40,794 nucleotides of DNA from Nitratiruptor sp. (GCA_015494595.1 WGAX01000209.1:1-40794); one strand, 5' to 3'. Positions 25,753-34,038 are shown, counted from the first letter of the stretch. Notes: a model not told the origin generated them from the letters alone. A program made the numbers and translations.

Positions 25753-26515
25753 CTGATGTGGTTACACCTTTGGAGTTCATCTCATAGGCTCTTTGAGCAA
25801 TAATAAGATTTACCATCTCCTCTACAATATTGACATTGGAGCTCTCTAAAAAGCCTTGAGCAAGCTTGCCAAACCCATCTGTATTGGGATCGCCCTCTAT
25901 CGCCTCTGATGAGGCCTCTGTAGCAATAAAAAGATTTTGCCCAATCGCTTTGAGTCCCGCAGGATTAACAAAACGATAAAGCTTTATATCCCCAAGCTCC
26001 TCAACCGTTTGCGTCCCCCCTTCATTTCTCACAGCATTGACCTTTCCATTAGGACTAATAGAGATACTTACCAATGTCTCTGGTGAATTTACCTGAATAT
26101 TTGGCAAAAGCTTATACCCTTCTGTTGTTACAATATAGCCTTCATTATCAATCTGAAAATTCCCAGCCCTTGTGTAGGCCTCTCCTCCTCCTGGCAGCTC
26201 AATTTTAAAAAATCCTCTCCCCTCAATTGCAATATCCAGATCTCTTTGAGTATGCTTAAGACTTCCTTGAGAAAAAATTTTGCTCACATCAGATACCTTC
26301 ACACCCAAACCTATCTGAATACCCGAAGGAACCCTATTCCCATCTGCACTTACAACACCGGGATCTTTAATATTTTGATAAATCAGATCTTCAAAATTTG
26401 CTCTACTCTGCTTAAATCCCACTGTATTGACATTGGCAATATTATTAGAGACCACATCCAAATTTGTCTGCTGCGCTGCCATCCCAGAAGCCGCAGTCCA
26501 TAGTGCTCGAATCAT
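25715..26515 (-). CDS. flgG: Distal rod protein FlgG
   Basis: FlgG forms the distal rod passing the P and L rings. The 266-residue protein begins MIRALWTAASGMAAQQTNLD and contains SNNIANVNTVGFKQSRANFE, the FlgG/hook family signature. Further on are GQIQIGLG-like SGIQIGLGVKV, RDLDIAIEGRGFFKI and the C-terminal SSNVNIVEEMVNLIIAQRAY. Length is as expected. It follows flgF by 11 bp. Confidence 0.97.
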   Translation of the reverse strand: MIRALWTAASGMAAQQTNLDVVSNNIANVNTVGFKQSRANFEDLIYQNIKDPGVVSADGNRVPSGIQIGLGVKVSDVSKIFSQGSLKHTQRDLDIAIEGRGFFKIELPGGGEAYTRAGNFQIDNEGYIVTTEGYKLLPNIQVNSPETLVSISISPNGKVNAVRNEGGTQTVEELGDIKLYRFVNPAGLKAIGQNLFIATEASSEAIEGDPNTDGFGKLAQGFLESSNVNIVEEMVNLIIAQRAYEMNSKGVTTSDEMLRTVANLKS

Positions 26516-26526
26516 CTTCTCTCCTT

Positions 26527-27243
26527 TTAGGCTTTACCTATCTCATTAGTTTTTTGATTGAGTTGATCAAGATTTTTTATAATATTGCTATACATCTCAA
26601 ATCGGCGCTGCGCTATAATAAGCTCGCTCATCTGTAACATCGGATTCACATTGCTACCTTCCAAAAAGCCTTGATGAATTGTAAAAGAAGCCTTTGTCTC
26701 TTTGCCATCTGATTTATAGTAGGTACTGCCTAAAGGAGTAACTTTACTATAATTTTTGATCTGCAATTTTGCTACCTCTTCTCCCTGCTGATATATCACC
26801 CCCTCTTTTGTAACATTTATGGAGTTTTTTGGATCAATCTCTATAGGCTGATTTTGCTCATCCAACACAAAATTGCCTCTACTATCTACTAAAATCCCCT
26901 CTTGATTAAGATGAAAATGGCCATTACGCGTTAGGACTCTCTCTTTGCCTTTTTGTACCACAAAAAAGCCATCTCCCTCAATTGCAAAATCCAAAGGATT
27001 GTGAGTTGCGTGCAAAGCTCCTTGGGTTACATCTACTAAACTCTCCTTAAAGCGGGGAAATACAAAGAGATGGTTGGCATCACCACCATTTTCATCAAGT
27101 CTTTGGCTCATCTCCTTAATAAGGAGCTTTTTAAAGCCATCTGTATTCACATTAGCAATATTTTGCGTGGCACTATCAAGCTGCTCCATCGCTCTTGAGC
27201 CGCCACTTGCCAAGATATAGATCGATTGCATATCTACTGCCAT
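26527..27243 (-). CDS. flgF: Proximal rod protein FlgF (FlgF/FlgG family)
   Basis: This 238-residue rod-family protein has an N-terminal TQNIANVNTDGFKK motif, NPLDFAIEGDGFFVV and LTRNGHFHLNQEG in the middle, and SNVNPMLQMSELIIAQRRFE at the C-terminus. It is shorter than FlgG and lies directly upstream of flgG, which is the usual flgF place, so FlgF is favoured over a second FlgG. FlgF makes up part of the proximal rod. It is 6 bp downstream of the fliN-type gene. Confidence 0.9.
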   Translation of the reverse strand: MAVDMQSIYILASGGSRAMEQLDSATQNIANVNTDGFKKLLIKEMSQRLDENGGDANHLFVFPRFKESLVDVTQGALHATHNPLDFAIEGDGFFVVQKGKERVLTRNGHFHLNQEGILVDSRGNFVLDEQNQPIEIDPKNSINVTKEGVIYQQGEEVAKLQIKNYSKVTPLGSTYYKSDGKETKASFTIHQGFLEGSNVNPMLQMSELIIAQRRFEMYSNIIKNLDQLNQKTNEIGKA

Positions 27244-27249
27244 AGCCCT

Positions 27250-27645
27250 TTACCTCTCCAAAACTTTTAATCTATCTTCAGGTTTAATTATCTGCGTAAT
27301 CTTAATCCCAAAGCTATTTTTTACAGTATACAACTCCCCTTTGGCTATTACTCTACCATTAACCTTGAGATCAATTGGCTCATTTACATATCGATCCAGC
27401 TCAATCACACTATTGGGATTGAGTTTTAGCACATCCTCTATAGCCATCTGGGTTGAGCCAATCTCTACTGTCACCTCCAAAGGAATATCAAGCAGTAAAG
27501 AGAGTTTTGTATCTTCACTCCCTCTTTTTTGGTGTAAAGTATCTGATTCAGAGAGCAAACTCTGCTTCTCTTCTTCTCTACTCTCTTGCTCAAACTGCTG
27601 CGCCATTATCTCATCTGGACTCAACTCTTTATTCTCTTCGCTCAT
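27250..27645 (-). CDS. fliN: FliN/FliY-type C-ring protein (copy 1, next to fliM)
   Basis: The 131-residue product has an acidic, Gln/Glu-rich N-terminal tail (about 1-45) and one SpoA domain: LLLDIPLEVTVEIGS, EDVLKLNPNSVIELDR, then DLKVNGRVIAKGELYTVKNS and FGIKITQI. This is normal FliN length and forms the lower C ring with FliM. In Campylobacter, fliY lies after fliM, but FliY is about twice as long, so this is FliN-like in the FliY position. It overlaps fliM by 17 bp. A shorter paralogue occurs beside fliO. Confidence 0.93.
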   Translation of the reverse strand: MSEENKELSPDEIMAQQFEQESREEEKQSLLSESDTLHQKRGSEDTKLSLLLDIPLEVTVEIGSTQMAIEDVLKLNPNSVIELDRYVNEPIDLKVNGRVIAKGELYTVKNSFGIKITQIIKPEDRLKVLER

Positions 27646-28606
27646 TCTCCTCTTCCTTGCTTACCTCCTCTTGTAAAAGAGCAGCATATTTATCTTTAAC
27701 TTTTCCCAACCTGCAGACAAACTTCTCTTTATCGCCGACTCTGAGTTTAACAGGATCCTCTTTGCCTTTATCCAATATCAGCTCTGTCCCTACTTCCCAT
27801 CCAAGAATCTCTCGCAAAGCATACTCTTTTTTGATCAGCTCCAATGTAACCTCCACTTCCGTCTGCAAAAGAAGAGAGTGGAGCTTCTTTTTCCATCTAT
27901 CATCCACCTCTCCTGCAAACTCTGTGTAGATGACATCTTTAATGGGTAAAAACATTCCTTGAGGGTAGCAAAAATATATGGGAGCCTCATACCCGTCAAT
28001 ATCGACAACACACTCTGCAATAATCACCTTCTCGTTACCCGTCGTAATTTTGGCAAGTGCGGGATTGAGCTCAGTACTTCTCTTTTCCACCTCAACGGGA
28101 TGAACATTTTGAAAAGTCTCTTCGAGTGTTTGAAGAGCCAAATCGATAAAATCTTTAATGATATATGTCTCTAACTTTGTAAACTCTCTTCCCTCCACTT
28201 TAAAAGGTTTAGCCGGCCCCCCAAACATCACACTAATAATTGTAAATACGAGTCGAGAATCCACAACCAGCAAGGCAGTATCTTTAAGAGGACGCATTGT
28301 AAAGGTGGTATAGCTTGAAGGCATTGGAATCTTAAACATAAAGGAGTTAAAACGGGTAATATAGATGCTCTCTTTTGATACCATATTAATTTTTGGCATC
28401 ACTTTTCTAATATTATCGCGAAAATTTTTTACCCATCGCTCATAAATAAGATCAAGGCCAGGTAGACCACCCTTTTTGATACTCTCTAATTCACTAAAAT
28501 CAAAAGGCTTGATGTCTGCTTCTTCTTGCGGCTCCTCTACACTTTCACCACCTCCCCCAAGAAGTGCATCAATCTCTTCTTGCGAAAGAAACTCTTGCTC
28601 AGACAT
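27629..28606 (-). CDS. fliM: Flagellar motor switch protein FliM
   Basis: FliM is the C-ring switch protein that binds phosphorylated CheY. The 325-residue protein starts with the CheY-binding peptide LSQEEIDALLGG (residues 7-18), then a flexible acidic link. The CheC-like middle domain (YITRFNSFMFKIPMPSSY, FGGPAKPFKVEG) and a C-terminal SpoA domain follow. A very good sigma-70-like promoter lies just upstream, so fliM and later genes may be transcribed separately from fliG. Confidence 0.97.
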   Translation of the reverse strand: MSEQEFLSQEEIDALLGGGGESVEEPQEEADIKPFDFSELESIKKGGLPGLDLIYERWVKNFRDNIRKVMPKINMVSKESIYITRFNSFMFKIPMPSSYTTFTMRPLKDTALLVVDSRLVFTIISVMFGGPAKPFKVEGREFTKLETYIIKDFIDLALQTLEETFQNVHPVEVEKRSTELNPALAKITTGNEKVIIAECVVDIDGYEAPIYFCYPQGMFLPIKDVIYTEFAGEVDDRWKKKLHSLLLQTEVEVTLELIKKEYALREILGWEVGTELILDKGKEDPVKLRVGDKEKFVCRLGKVKDKYAALLQEEVSKEEENERRE

Positions 28607-28637
28607 CTTTCCCTTTCTGCTTTATTCCCTGCTACCC

Positions 28638-28666
28638 ATTATAGTAGAAAAGTAGCGACTTTGCAA
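28638..28666 (-). promoter_or_regulatory. Sigma-70-type promoter upstream of fliM
   Basis: On the minus strand a TTGCAA -35 box (28661-28666) and a perfect TATAAT -10 box (28638-28643) are separated by exactly 17 bp in the 69-bp gap between fliG and fliM. The expected start of transcription lies about 25 bases before the fliM ATG. It would drive fliM and the genes after it. Confidence 0.65.
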
Positions 28667-28675
28667 CGGCGCACA

Positions 28676-29698
28676 CTATAAATACTCCTCTCCATTGCCA
28701 AACTCTATAACCCCTTTATTAATAAGATTTTTAATCTCATCAATTACCTTTTTCTGTGCCTTTTCCACATCGCTCTTCTTAATAGGTCCTAAAACCTCCA
28801 TATCTTCCAAAAACATCTCAGCAGCCCGTTTTGACATATTGGAGAGAAATTTATTCAAAATATCCTCATCAGCCCCTTTAAGAGCAATCATCAAATCATT
28901 TTTATCCACATTTTTCAAAATTTCAATAATTGCCCTATTATCAAGTTTTAAAATATCTTCAAATTTAAACATCCTCTCTTCAATATTATCGGCTAATACC
29001 TCATCATCTTTACGCACATCTTCAAGAAGCTCTACTTGTAAATCTTTTGGCAAGGCATTGACAATCTCTGCTGCAATATCGATTCCACTTAAGCTCTCCT
29101 CTTTGCCAGCACCAATAGTAAGTAACTCCTCCTCAAGCGTATTTGCTACTATTTTGAGCGTTTGTGAAGAGATCTTCTCAATAGAGGCAATACGCTTAAT
29201 AACCTCCTCTTGAACATTTGTTACGCCTACCCGTTTAGGGATATACTGCAAAATCTCCGCTGCTTTCATAGGCTTTAATTGCGACAAAATAAGTGCAATA
29301 ACTTGAGGATGCTCATCTTTTATAAGGTTAGCCACCATCTTAGCATCAAGCTTCTCAAGCTCTTTAAATATCGCTTTTCCCTCCTCCTCATCAAAAGTTT
29401 GATTGAGCAGTTTCTCCAACATCTCAGGAGGCAGTGCGTTTTTGAGAATCTTTTTAAGATGATCCGGAGCAATTTTTAAAGGCGAGACAGCTTTAAGATA
29501 CTCATAGGCCTCATCAAAAACATGTTGCATAGTCTCTTTAGAAGGGGTATCCAAACTTAAAATGGTCTTGATAAGCTTCTCGATCTCATGCTCTTTCAAC
29601 TTTTTAAAAACATTGACAGTAATACCTTCTGGCAAAGAGGATATAAGGATTGCTGCTTTTTGCGCACCACTTATAGCTTTGGGATCGTCTAGCGCCAA
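28676..29698 (-). CDS. fliG: Flagellar motor switch protein FliG
   Basis: FliG connects the MS ring to the C ring and makes torque against MotA. The 340-residue protein has the N-terminal FliF-binding domain, the middle EHPQ motif (residues 129-132, in KDEHPQVIALIL), and a C-terminal torque domain rich in charged residues. That domain includes FEDILKLDNRAIIEILKNVD and FLSNMSKRAAEMFLEDME. The start codon is TTG, supported by a GGGAG stretch six bases away and by the lack of an early in-frame ATG. It is the first gene of the minus-strand flagellar block. Confidence 0.96.
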   Translation of the reverse strand: MALDDPKAISGAQKAAILISSLPEGITVNVFKKLKEHEIEKLIKTILSLDTPSKETMQHVFDEAYEYLKAVSPLKIAPDHLKKILKNALPPEMLEKLLNQTFDEEEGKAIFKELEKLDAKMVANLIKDEHPQVIALILSQLKPMKAAEILQYIPKRVGVTNVQEEVIKRIASIEKISSQTLKIVANTLEEELLTIGAGKEESLSGIDIAAEIVNALPKDLQVELLEDVRKDDEVLADNIEERMFKFEDILKLDNRAIIEILKNVDKNDLMIALKGADEDILNKFLSNMSKRAAEMFLEDMEVLGPIKKSDVEKAQKKVIDEIKNLINKGVIEFGNGEEYL

Positions 29699-29725
29699 AC
29701 TCTTCTCCCTTTATACATTTTTTAT

Positions 29726-29754
29726 ATTGTAGTACTTTTTGTGTAAAAATCCAA
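29726..29754 (-). promoter_or_regulatory. Sigma-70-type promoter upstream of fliG
   Basis: On the minus strand TTGGAT (29749-29754) and TACAAT (29726-29731) are separated by 17 bp. The predicted transcript would start about 20 bases before the fliG TTG. The -35 side overlaps the -35 box of the divergent sigma-28 promoter. Confidence 0.45.
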
Positions 29755-29770
29755 TGAATTTCTCCGATAA
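29744..29770 (+). promoter_or_regulatory. Sigma-28 (FliA) promoter of the chemotaxis operon
   Basis: TAAAAATC (29744-29751) and TCCGATAA (29763-29770) are separated by exactly 11 bp. This matches the FliA consensus TAAAGTTT-N11-GCCGATAA at all TAAA bases and at seven of eight -10 bases. It points to the cheZ-like gene starting 29 bp downstream. The fliA gene itself is in this window. Confidence 0.75.
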
Positions 29771-29799
29771 TTGCCAAAAGAAACTCAAAAAGGTAGGCT

Positions 29800-30147
29800 A
29801 TGGCAGAGACTAAATTTAACAACAAACAGATAGCAATTGCAATCAACCATCTCAACTTAGCACAAACAGAGCTTACAGAGTGTAGCGATATGCTCTATAC
29901 AGCACTTCAAACCATAGAGCAAAATGTGGAGAATCCTTCATTACACAATACAGTCATTCAAGCTTTAGCATCACTGCAGATGCAAGACATCATCTCTCAG
30001 CGCATTGACAAACTCAAAGAGTTTTTAAGTATTATCGATCAAAATATCTCTTTACCTATTGATGAGGCGTATCTTAAAAAATTTGCATGGGAAAGAGAAG
30101 TTGATCAAGCCGATGTAGACGCTCTATTTACCCATCAGGAAGGATAA
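29800..30147 (+). CDS. cheZ: Minimal CheZ-like CheY-P phosphatase
   Basis: The 115-residue, mostly helical protein carries the CheZ phosphatase motif QDIISQRI, with Asp63 and Gln67 in the DxxxQ spacing of the catalytic pair. Its C-terminus (VDQADVDALF, residues 101-110) resembles the CheY-binding peptides at the CheZ C-terminus and at the FliM N-terminus (LSQEEIDALL). It is about half the length of enterobacterial CheZ, which suggests a shortened four-helix bundle. It is the first gene of the chemotaxis operon, 4 bp before cheA, and would end the CheY-P signal. Confidence 0.8.
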   Translation: MAETKFNNKQIAIAINHLNLAQTELTECSDMLYTALQTIEQNVENPSLHNTVIQALASLQMQDIISQRIDKLKEFLSIIDQNISLPIDEAYLKKFAWEREVDQADVDALFTHQEG

Positions 30148-30151
30148 ACTT

Positions 30152-32146
30152 ATGCATATAAATGTCACGGAGGATATGCAAGAGATCTTAGATGAGTTTA
30201 TCCAAGAAGCAGAAGAGATTTTAGAAAATCTGGATCAAGAGCTTATAGAGTTAGAGAATGATCCAACCAATAAAGAGCTGCTCAATCAGATCTTTCGGGG
30301 AATGCACACCCTAAAAGGTGGTGCAGGATTTTTAGGATTAGAGAGCGTTATCAATCTGGCACATGTGATTGAGAGTATCTTTGATAAACTCAGAAATAAC
30401 GAAATGGAGTTGGACTCCAATAAGATGGATATTATTTTAGAGGGTATCGATATTATCAAAAACGCTATTGAAACTCTCAAAAGCAATCAAGAGATTCCAG
30501 ATAATGAGGATATAAGTGACATTTTAGCAAAACTTCAAACTCTTCTTGATGCTAAAGAGCCTTCACAAGAGCAAACCCAAGAAAAGAAGCAAGAAGAGAG
30601 CATACAACCCACGCAAACACATCCGGTAGGAGAGATTCAAAGTGATCTAGAGATAGTCTTTAAAGATGATGTAGATCCGGATATTCAAAAGCTTATCCTC
30701 CAATATCCCGACAAAACAATGGCAGAGATTTTAGATGAGCTTATCTTACTACCTCCTGAAGAGCGGGATATGGATCTCATTATGAAACTCGATGAGATTA
30801 TTGCTCAAGATAAAGATGTAGATGACCTCATTGTAGAAAAACGCCTCAAAGAGAGCAAAAAAATAGAAAATAAAGAGATCGAAAAAAAAGAGACCCCGAG
30901 CCCTCCCTCCTCTAAAGAGGCTGCAAAATCTCCTAAAAAAGCCAAAAAAGAGGAAGGCGAAACAATTCGCATCGATATAGAGAGAGTCTCTACACTTATG
31001 AATCTTGTAGGCGAGCTTGTCTTAGATCGCAACAGAATTGTAAAGCTCACCTCCAAATTTAAAGCCAACAGCGAAGATTTAGAAGCAATTGAAGAGCTCA
31101 ATGAAGCAATTGCGGGTATGAGCAGATCTGTATCAGATCTGCAAGAGGTGGTTATGAAGCTTAGAATGCAGCCAGTAAAGCGTATCTTTAGTAAATTTCC
31201 CCGCATTGTACGAGACTTGGCCAAAAAGGTTGGCAAAAAGATCAACTTAGAGCTGGAAGGTGAAGATACAGAGATAGATAGAAGTATACTCAACCAATTA
31301 GAAGATCCTCTTATTCACTTGGTACGAAATGCCATAGATCACGGCATAGAGCCTCCCCAAGAGCGCAAAGCCAAAGGAAAACCGGAAGTTGGCACCATTA
31401 TTCTTTCTGCTTTGCAAGAAGGAGACAGAATTATTGTCTCTATTGAGGATGATGGAAGAGGAATCGATCCAGAAAAGATTAAGAAAAAAGCGATCGAAAA
31501 GGGTCTTATTCGCCCTGATCAAGCAGAGCAGATGAGCGATAAAGAGGCTTATGAGCTTATCTTTATGCCCGGTTTTTCTACAGTTGAGGAGGTAAGCGAT
31601 TTAAGTGGACGCGGGGTTGGGATGGATGTGGTAGCCAATGTGATTCACTCTCTTCGCGGTGCAATAGAGATTGAAAGCGAGCTTGGTGTGGGTACTAAAA
31701 TTACTATGAAGCTCCCTTTAACGGTTGCCATTATCCGTACCCTTATGGTAGGGGTCAACAATCGCATATTTGCCATTCCTCTCTTTAGCGTAGTGGAGAT
31801 TATTAAATACAGACCCCAAGATATTAAAGATGTAGGTATATACAAATCTTTAATGCTGCGCGATGAGGTCTATCTCTTTTTCCATCTCAATGAGCTTTTT
31901 GATATAGAGAGCCACAATGAGAACAGATTTGTCATTATTATCAATATCGGAGAGAAAAATATTGCCATTGCAGTCGATAATTTATATGGAGAAGAGGAGA
32001 TTGTTATTAAACCTCTTGGAGAGATGCTCAAAGATGTAGAAGGGATAGCGGGTGCTACTATTACGGGTGATGGCAAGGTGGTGCTCATATTGGATATTAA
32101 ATCTCTCATTAATGATAAACGCAACGAACTCATAGGAGCCCTCTAA
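30152..32146 (+). CDS. cheA: Chemotaxis histidine kinase CheA (no receiver domain)
   Basis: CheA autophosphorylates in receptor arrays and passes phosphate to CheY. The 664-residue protein has an HPt domain with phosphorylatable His52 (MHTLKGGAGFLG), an acidic linker (about 125-260), and the P3 dimerisation helices (STLMNLVGELVLDRNRIV). The ATPase domain shows HLVRNAIDHG, EDDGRGID and GRGVGMDVV. The final part is a CheW-like P5 domain with LPLTVAIIRTLMVGV. It ends there, without the receiver domain that many Campylobacterota CheA proteins carry. The cheW ATG overlaps its stop (TAATG). Confidence 0.97.
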   Translation: MHINVTEDMQEILDEFIQEAEEILENLDQELIELENDPTNKELLNQIFRGMHTLKGGAGFLGLESVINLAHVIESIFDKLRNNEMELDSNKMDIILEGIDIIKNAIETLKSNQEIPDNEDISDILAKLQTLLDAKEPSQEQTQEKKQEESIQPTQTHPVGEIQSDLEIVFKDDVDPDIQKLILQYPDKTMAEILDELILLPPEERDMDLIMKLDEIIAQDKDVDDLIVEKRLKESKKIENKEIEKKETPSPPSSKEAAKSPKKAKKEEGETIRIDIERVSTLMNLVGELVLDRNRIVKLTSKFKANSEDLEAIEELNEAIAGMSRSVSDLQEVVMKLRMQPVKRIFSKFPRIVRDLAKKVGKKINLELEGEDTEIDRSILNQLEDPLIHLVRNAIDHGIEPPQERKAKGKPEVGTIILSALQEGDRIIVSIEDDGRGIDPEKIKKKAIEKGLIRPDQAEQMSDKEAYELIFMPGFSTVEEVSDLSGRGVGMDVVANVIHSLRGAIEIESELGVGTKITMKLPLTVAIIRTLMVGVNNRIFAIPLFSVVEIIKYRPQDIKDVGIYKSLMLRDEVYLFFHLNELFDIESHNENRFVIIINIGEKNIAIAVDNLYGEEEIVIKPLGEMLKDVEGIAGATITGDGKVVLILDIKSLINDKRNELIGAL

Positions 32147-32655
32147 TGAAAGATATAGAAGTTTTGGGACTTAGTGAGCACCTTGATGAAAGCCTCAAAG
32201 AGGAGAAAAGAGTCATAGCATTCTTACTTAATGAGGAGCTTATTGGTATTGATATAAAAAACATTATCAAAATCACTAAGCGCCTCGATATTACTCCCGT
32301 GCCAAAAACTCCTGAGCATATTTTGGGAGTTATGAATCTACGAGGCAACATTGTACCTGTAGTAAACATTAAAAAAATGCTTGGACTACCCAATGCTGAA
32401 GAGGATAATCAAGAGTTTATCCTTATTATTGATTCTGCCATTGGCAATGTCGGTTTAATGATAGATCAAGTCGTTGGAGCTATTACAATAGAAGAGGAAG
32501 AGATTTTGCCAGCTCCTATTAACTCTATTGGAATTGACTCTAAATATATCACAGGTGTTATAGTCACAAATGAGGAGATGGAGAATAAAAACCTGCTCAT
32601 TTTGCTCAATATCGATAAGCTGTTTTACAAAAATGACTCTGAAAATGAGGAATAG
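32146..32655 (+). CDS. cheW: Chemotaxis coupling protein CheW
   Basis: CheW links receptors to CheA. The 169-residue protein is a single CheW domain: VIAFLLNEELIGIDIKNI, then KTPEHILGVMNLRGNIVPVV, GLMIDQVVGAITIEEEEI and LLILLNIDKLF at the end. An N-terminal tail of about 25 residues precedes it. Translation is coupled to cheA by a one-base overlap, and cheV follows after 3 bp. Confidence 0.95.
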   Translation: MKDIEVLGLSEHLDESLKEEKRVIAFLLNEELIGIDIKNIIKITKRLDITPVPKTPEHILGVMNLRGNIVPVVNIKKMLGLPNAEEDNQEFILIIDSAIGNVGLMIDQVVGAITIEEEEILPAPINSIGIDSKYITGVIVTNEEMENKNLLILLNIDKLFYKNDSENEE

Positions 32656-32658
32656 GCA

Positions 32659-33618
32659 ATGAGAAAAAAAGAGTACCTACCCAAGATCTTAGAAACGGGT
32701 GCCAATGAGTTGGAGGTTATAGACTTTCGTATGTATGAAGAGATGGCAGATGGAAGTATATATGAGTGGGTTTTAGGAGTGAATGTAGCCAAGGTCAAAG
32801 AGGTTATTCAGCGCCCAACCAATATTTTTCGCTCTCCCGGTATGCCTCCGGAGGTAGAGGGATTGGCAAAAATTAGAGAGGATGTTATTCCCATAGTCAA
32901 TCTTGCTAAATGGATGAAGATTCACCCTCCGCAAGATAAAGAGAATAAGTATGTTATTGTAATGGAGTTTTTACGGGAAATCATTGGAATTTTAGTGCAT
33001 GAAGCCAAAAGAATTAGACGCATTAAATGGACAGATATAAAAAAGCCTCCTGCAAGTATCGACGAAAAGCTGGGAGGAAAAGTGGTAGGAGTTATTGAAA
33101 TTGAGGAGGGACAGCTGCTATTACTACTCGATTTTGAGGGCATTTTGGATGAGCTTGGTATGATTAAAGTTTTTAATGTTGATGATAAATATGCTCATAA
33201 AAAGAGTGAGGCTTCCTACAATATCTTAATTTTAGACGACAGCCCCGTAGCTCGTAAAATAATTCGCCAAATATTGGAAAAAGATGGTCACACAGTCTAC
33301 GAAGTAGAAAGCGGTATTAAAGGGTTGCAATTTTTAGAGGAAAAACTTCAAGAGGCTCAAAGAGAAGGAGTAGATATTACAGACAAACTGCAACTTATCA
33401 TTAGCGATATTGAGATGCCTGGAATGGATGGTCTCACCTTTACCAAAAAGGTGAAAGCAGATCCCATTCTTTCAAAAATTCCAATAGTTATTAATACTTC
33501 CCTCTCAGATAAAGCAACCGTAGATAAAACAAGATTTGTCAATGCCGATGCACACCTTGTAAAATTTGATTCAAAAGATCTTATTCATTTAGTTCACGAA
33601 TATGCAATAAAGAAATAG
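32659..33618 (+). CDS. cheV: CheV, CheW-receiver coupling protein
   Basis: The 319-residue protein joins an N-terminal CheW domain (about 20-170, with MPPEVEGLAKIREDVIPIVN) to a C-terminal receiver domain (about 188-319). The receiver has an acidic pair (ILILDDSPVARKI), a phosphoacceptor Asp in IISDIEMPGMDG, a switch Ser/Thr region (INTSLS) and the conserved Lys in LVKFD. CheV couples receptors to CheA and acts as a phosphate sink or adaptation factor. It may take over the role of the CheA-fused receiver missing here. Confidence 0.95.
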   Translation: MRKKEYLPKILETGANELEVIDFRMYEEMADGSIYEWVLGVNVAKVKEVIQRPTNIFRSPGMPPEVEGLAKIREDVIPIVNLAKWMKIHPPQDKENKYVIVMEFLREIIGILVHEAKRIRRIKWTDIKKPPASIDEKLGGKVVGVIEIEEGQLLLLLDFEGILDELGMIKVFNVDDKYAHKKSEASYNILILDDSPVARKIIRQILEKDGHTVYEVESGIKGLQFLEEKLQEAQREGVDITDKLQLIISDIEMPGMDGLTFTKKVKADPILSKIPIVINTSLSDKATVDKTRFVNADAHLVKFDSKDLIHLVHEYAIKK

Positions 33619-33630
33619 AAGGAGAGTTCG

Positions 33631-34029
33631 ATGGCACTACCTGATAAAAATATGAAAATTTTGGTTGTAGATGATGCACCAATGATTAGAAGAATTTTAA
33701 AAAATCTTCTCAAAGAGATGGGTTTTACCAATATTGAAGAGGCTGAAGACGGTATGGCAGCACTGCAAAAACTGCGCAATGATAAGTTCGATTTTGTCAT
33801 AACCGACTGGAATATGCCAAACCTCACAGGGATTGAGTTGGTTCAAGAGATCAGAAAAGATCCAAATCTCAAACATTTGCCGATAATGATGGTTACAGCA
33901 GAAGCGAAAAAAGAGAATATTATTCTCGCTCTTAAAAGTGGAGTCAATAACTATATTGTCAAACCTTTTACACCTGAGAGTGTAAAAGCCAAAATAGAGG
34001 CTATCTTTTCGGCAAAAACAAAAGCATAG
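33631..34029 (+). CDS. cheY: Response regulator CheY
   Basis: This 132-residue single receiver domain has all key residues: Asp14-Asp15 (LVVDDAP), phosphoacceptor Asp59 (VITDWNMPN), Thr89 (MMVTAEA) and Lys111 (YIVKPF). Phosphorylated CheY binds FliM to change motor rotation. It lies 12 bp after cheV with a GGAG ribosome-binding stretch. It is strongly CheY-like (TDWNMPNLTGIELV, SGVNNYIVKPFTPE). Confidence 0.97.
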   Translation: MALPDKNMKILVVDDAPMIRRILKNLLKEMGFTNIEEAEDGMAALQKLRNDKFDFVITDWNMPNLTGIELVQEIRKDPNLKHLPIMMVTAEAKKENIILALKSGVNNYIVKPFTPESVKAKIEAIFSAKTKA

Positions 34030-34038
34030 GAGTTCAAT

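Noticed and set aside
28695..29213. 172-codon plus-strand open frame inside fliG
   Set aside because: It is the antisense of the conserved FliG torque domain; its Ser/Ile/Leu-rich product looks like a shadow frame.
30805..31293. 162-codon minus-strand open frame inside cheA
   Set aside because: It lies fully within a well-conserved cheA frame, has no family signature and no clear ribosome-binding site.
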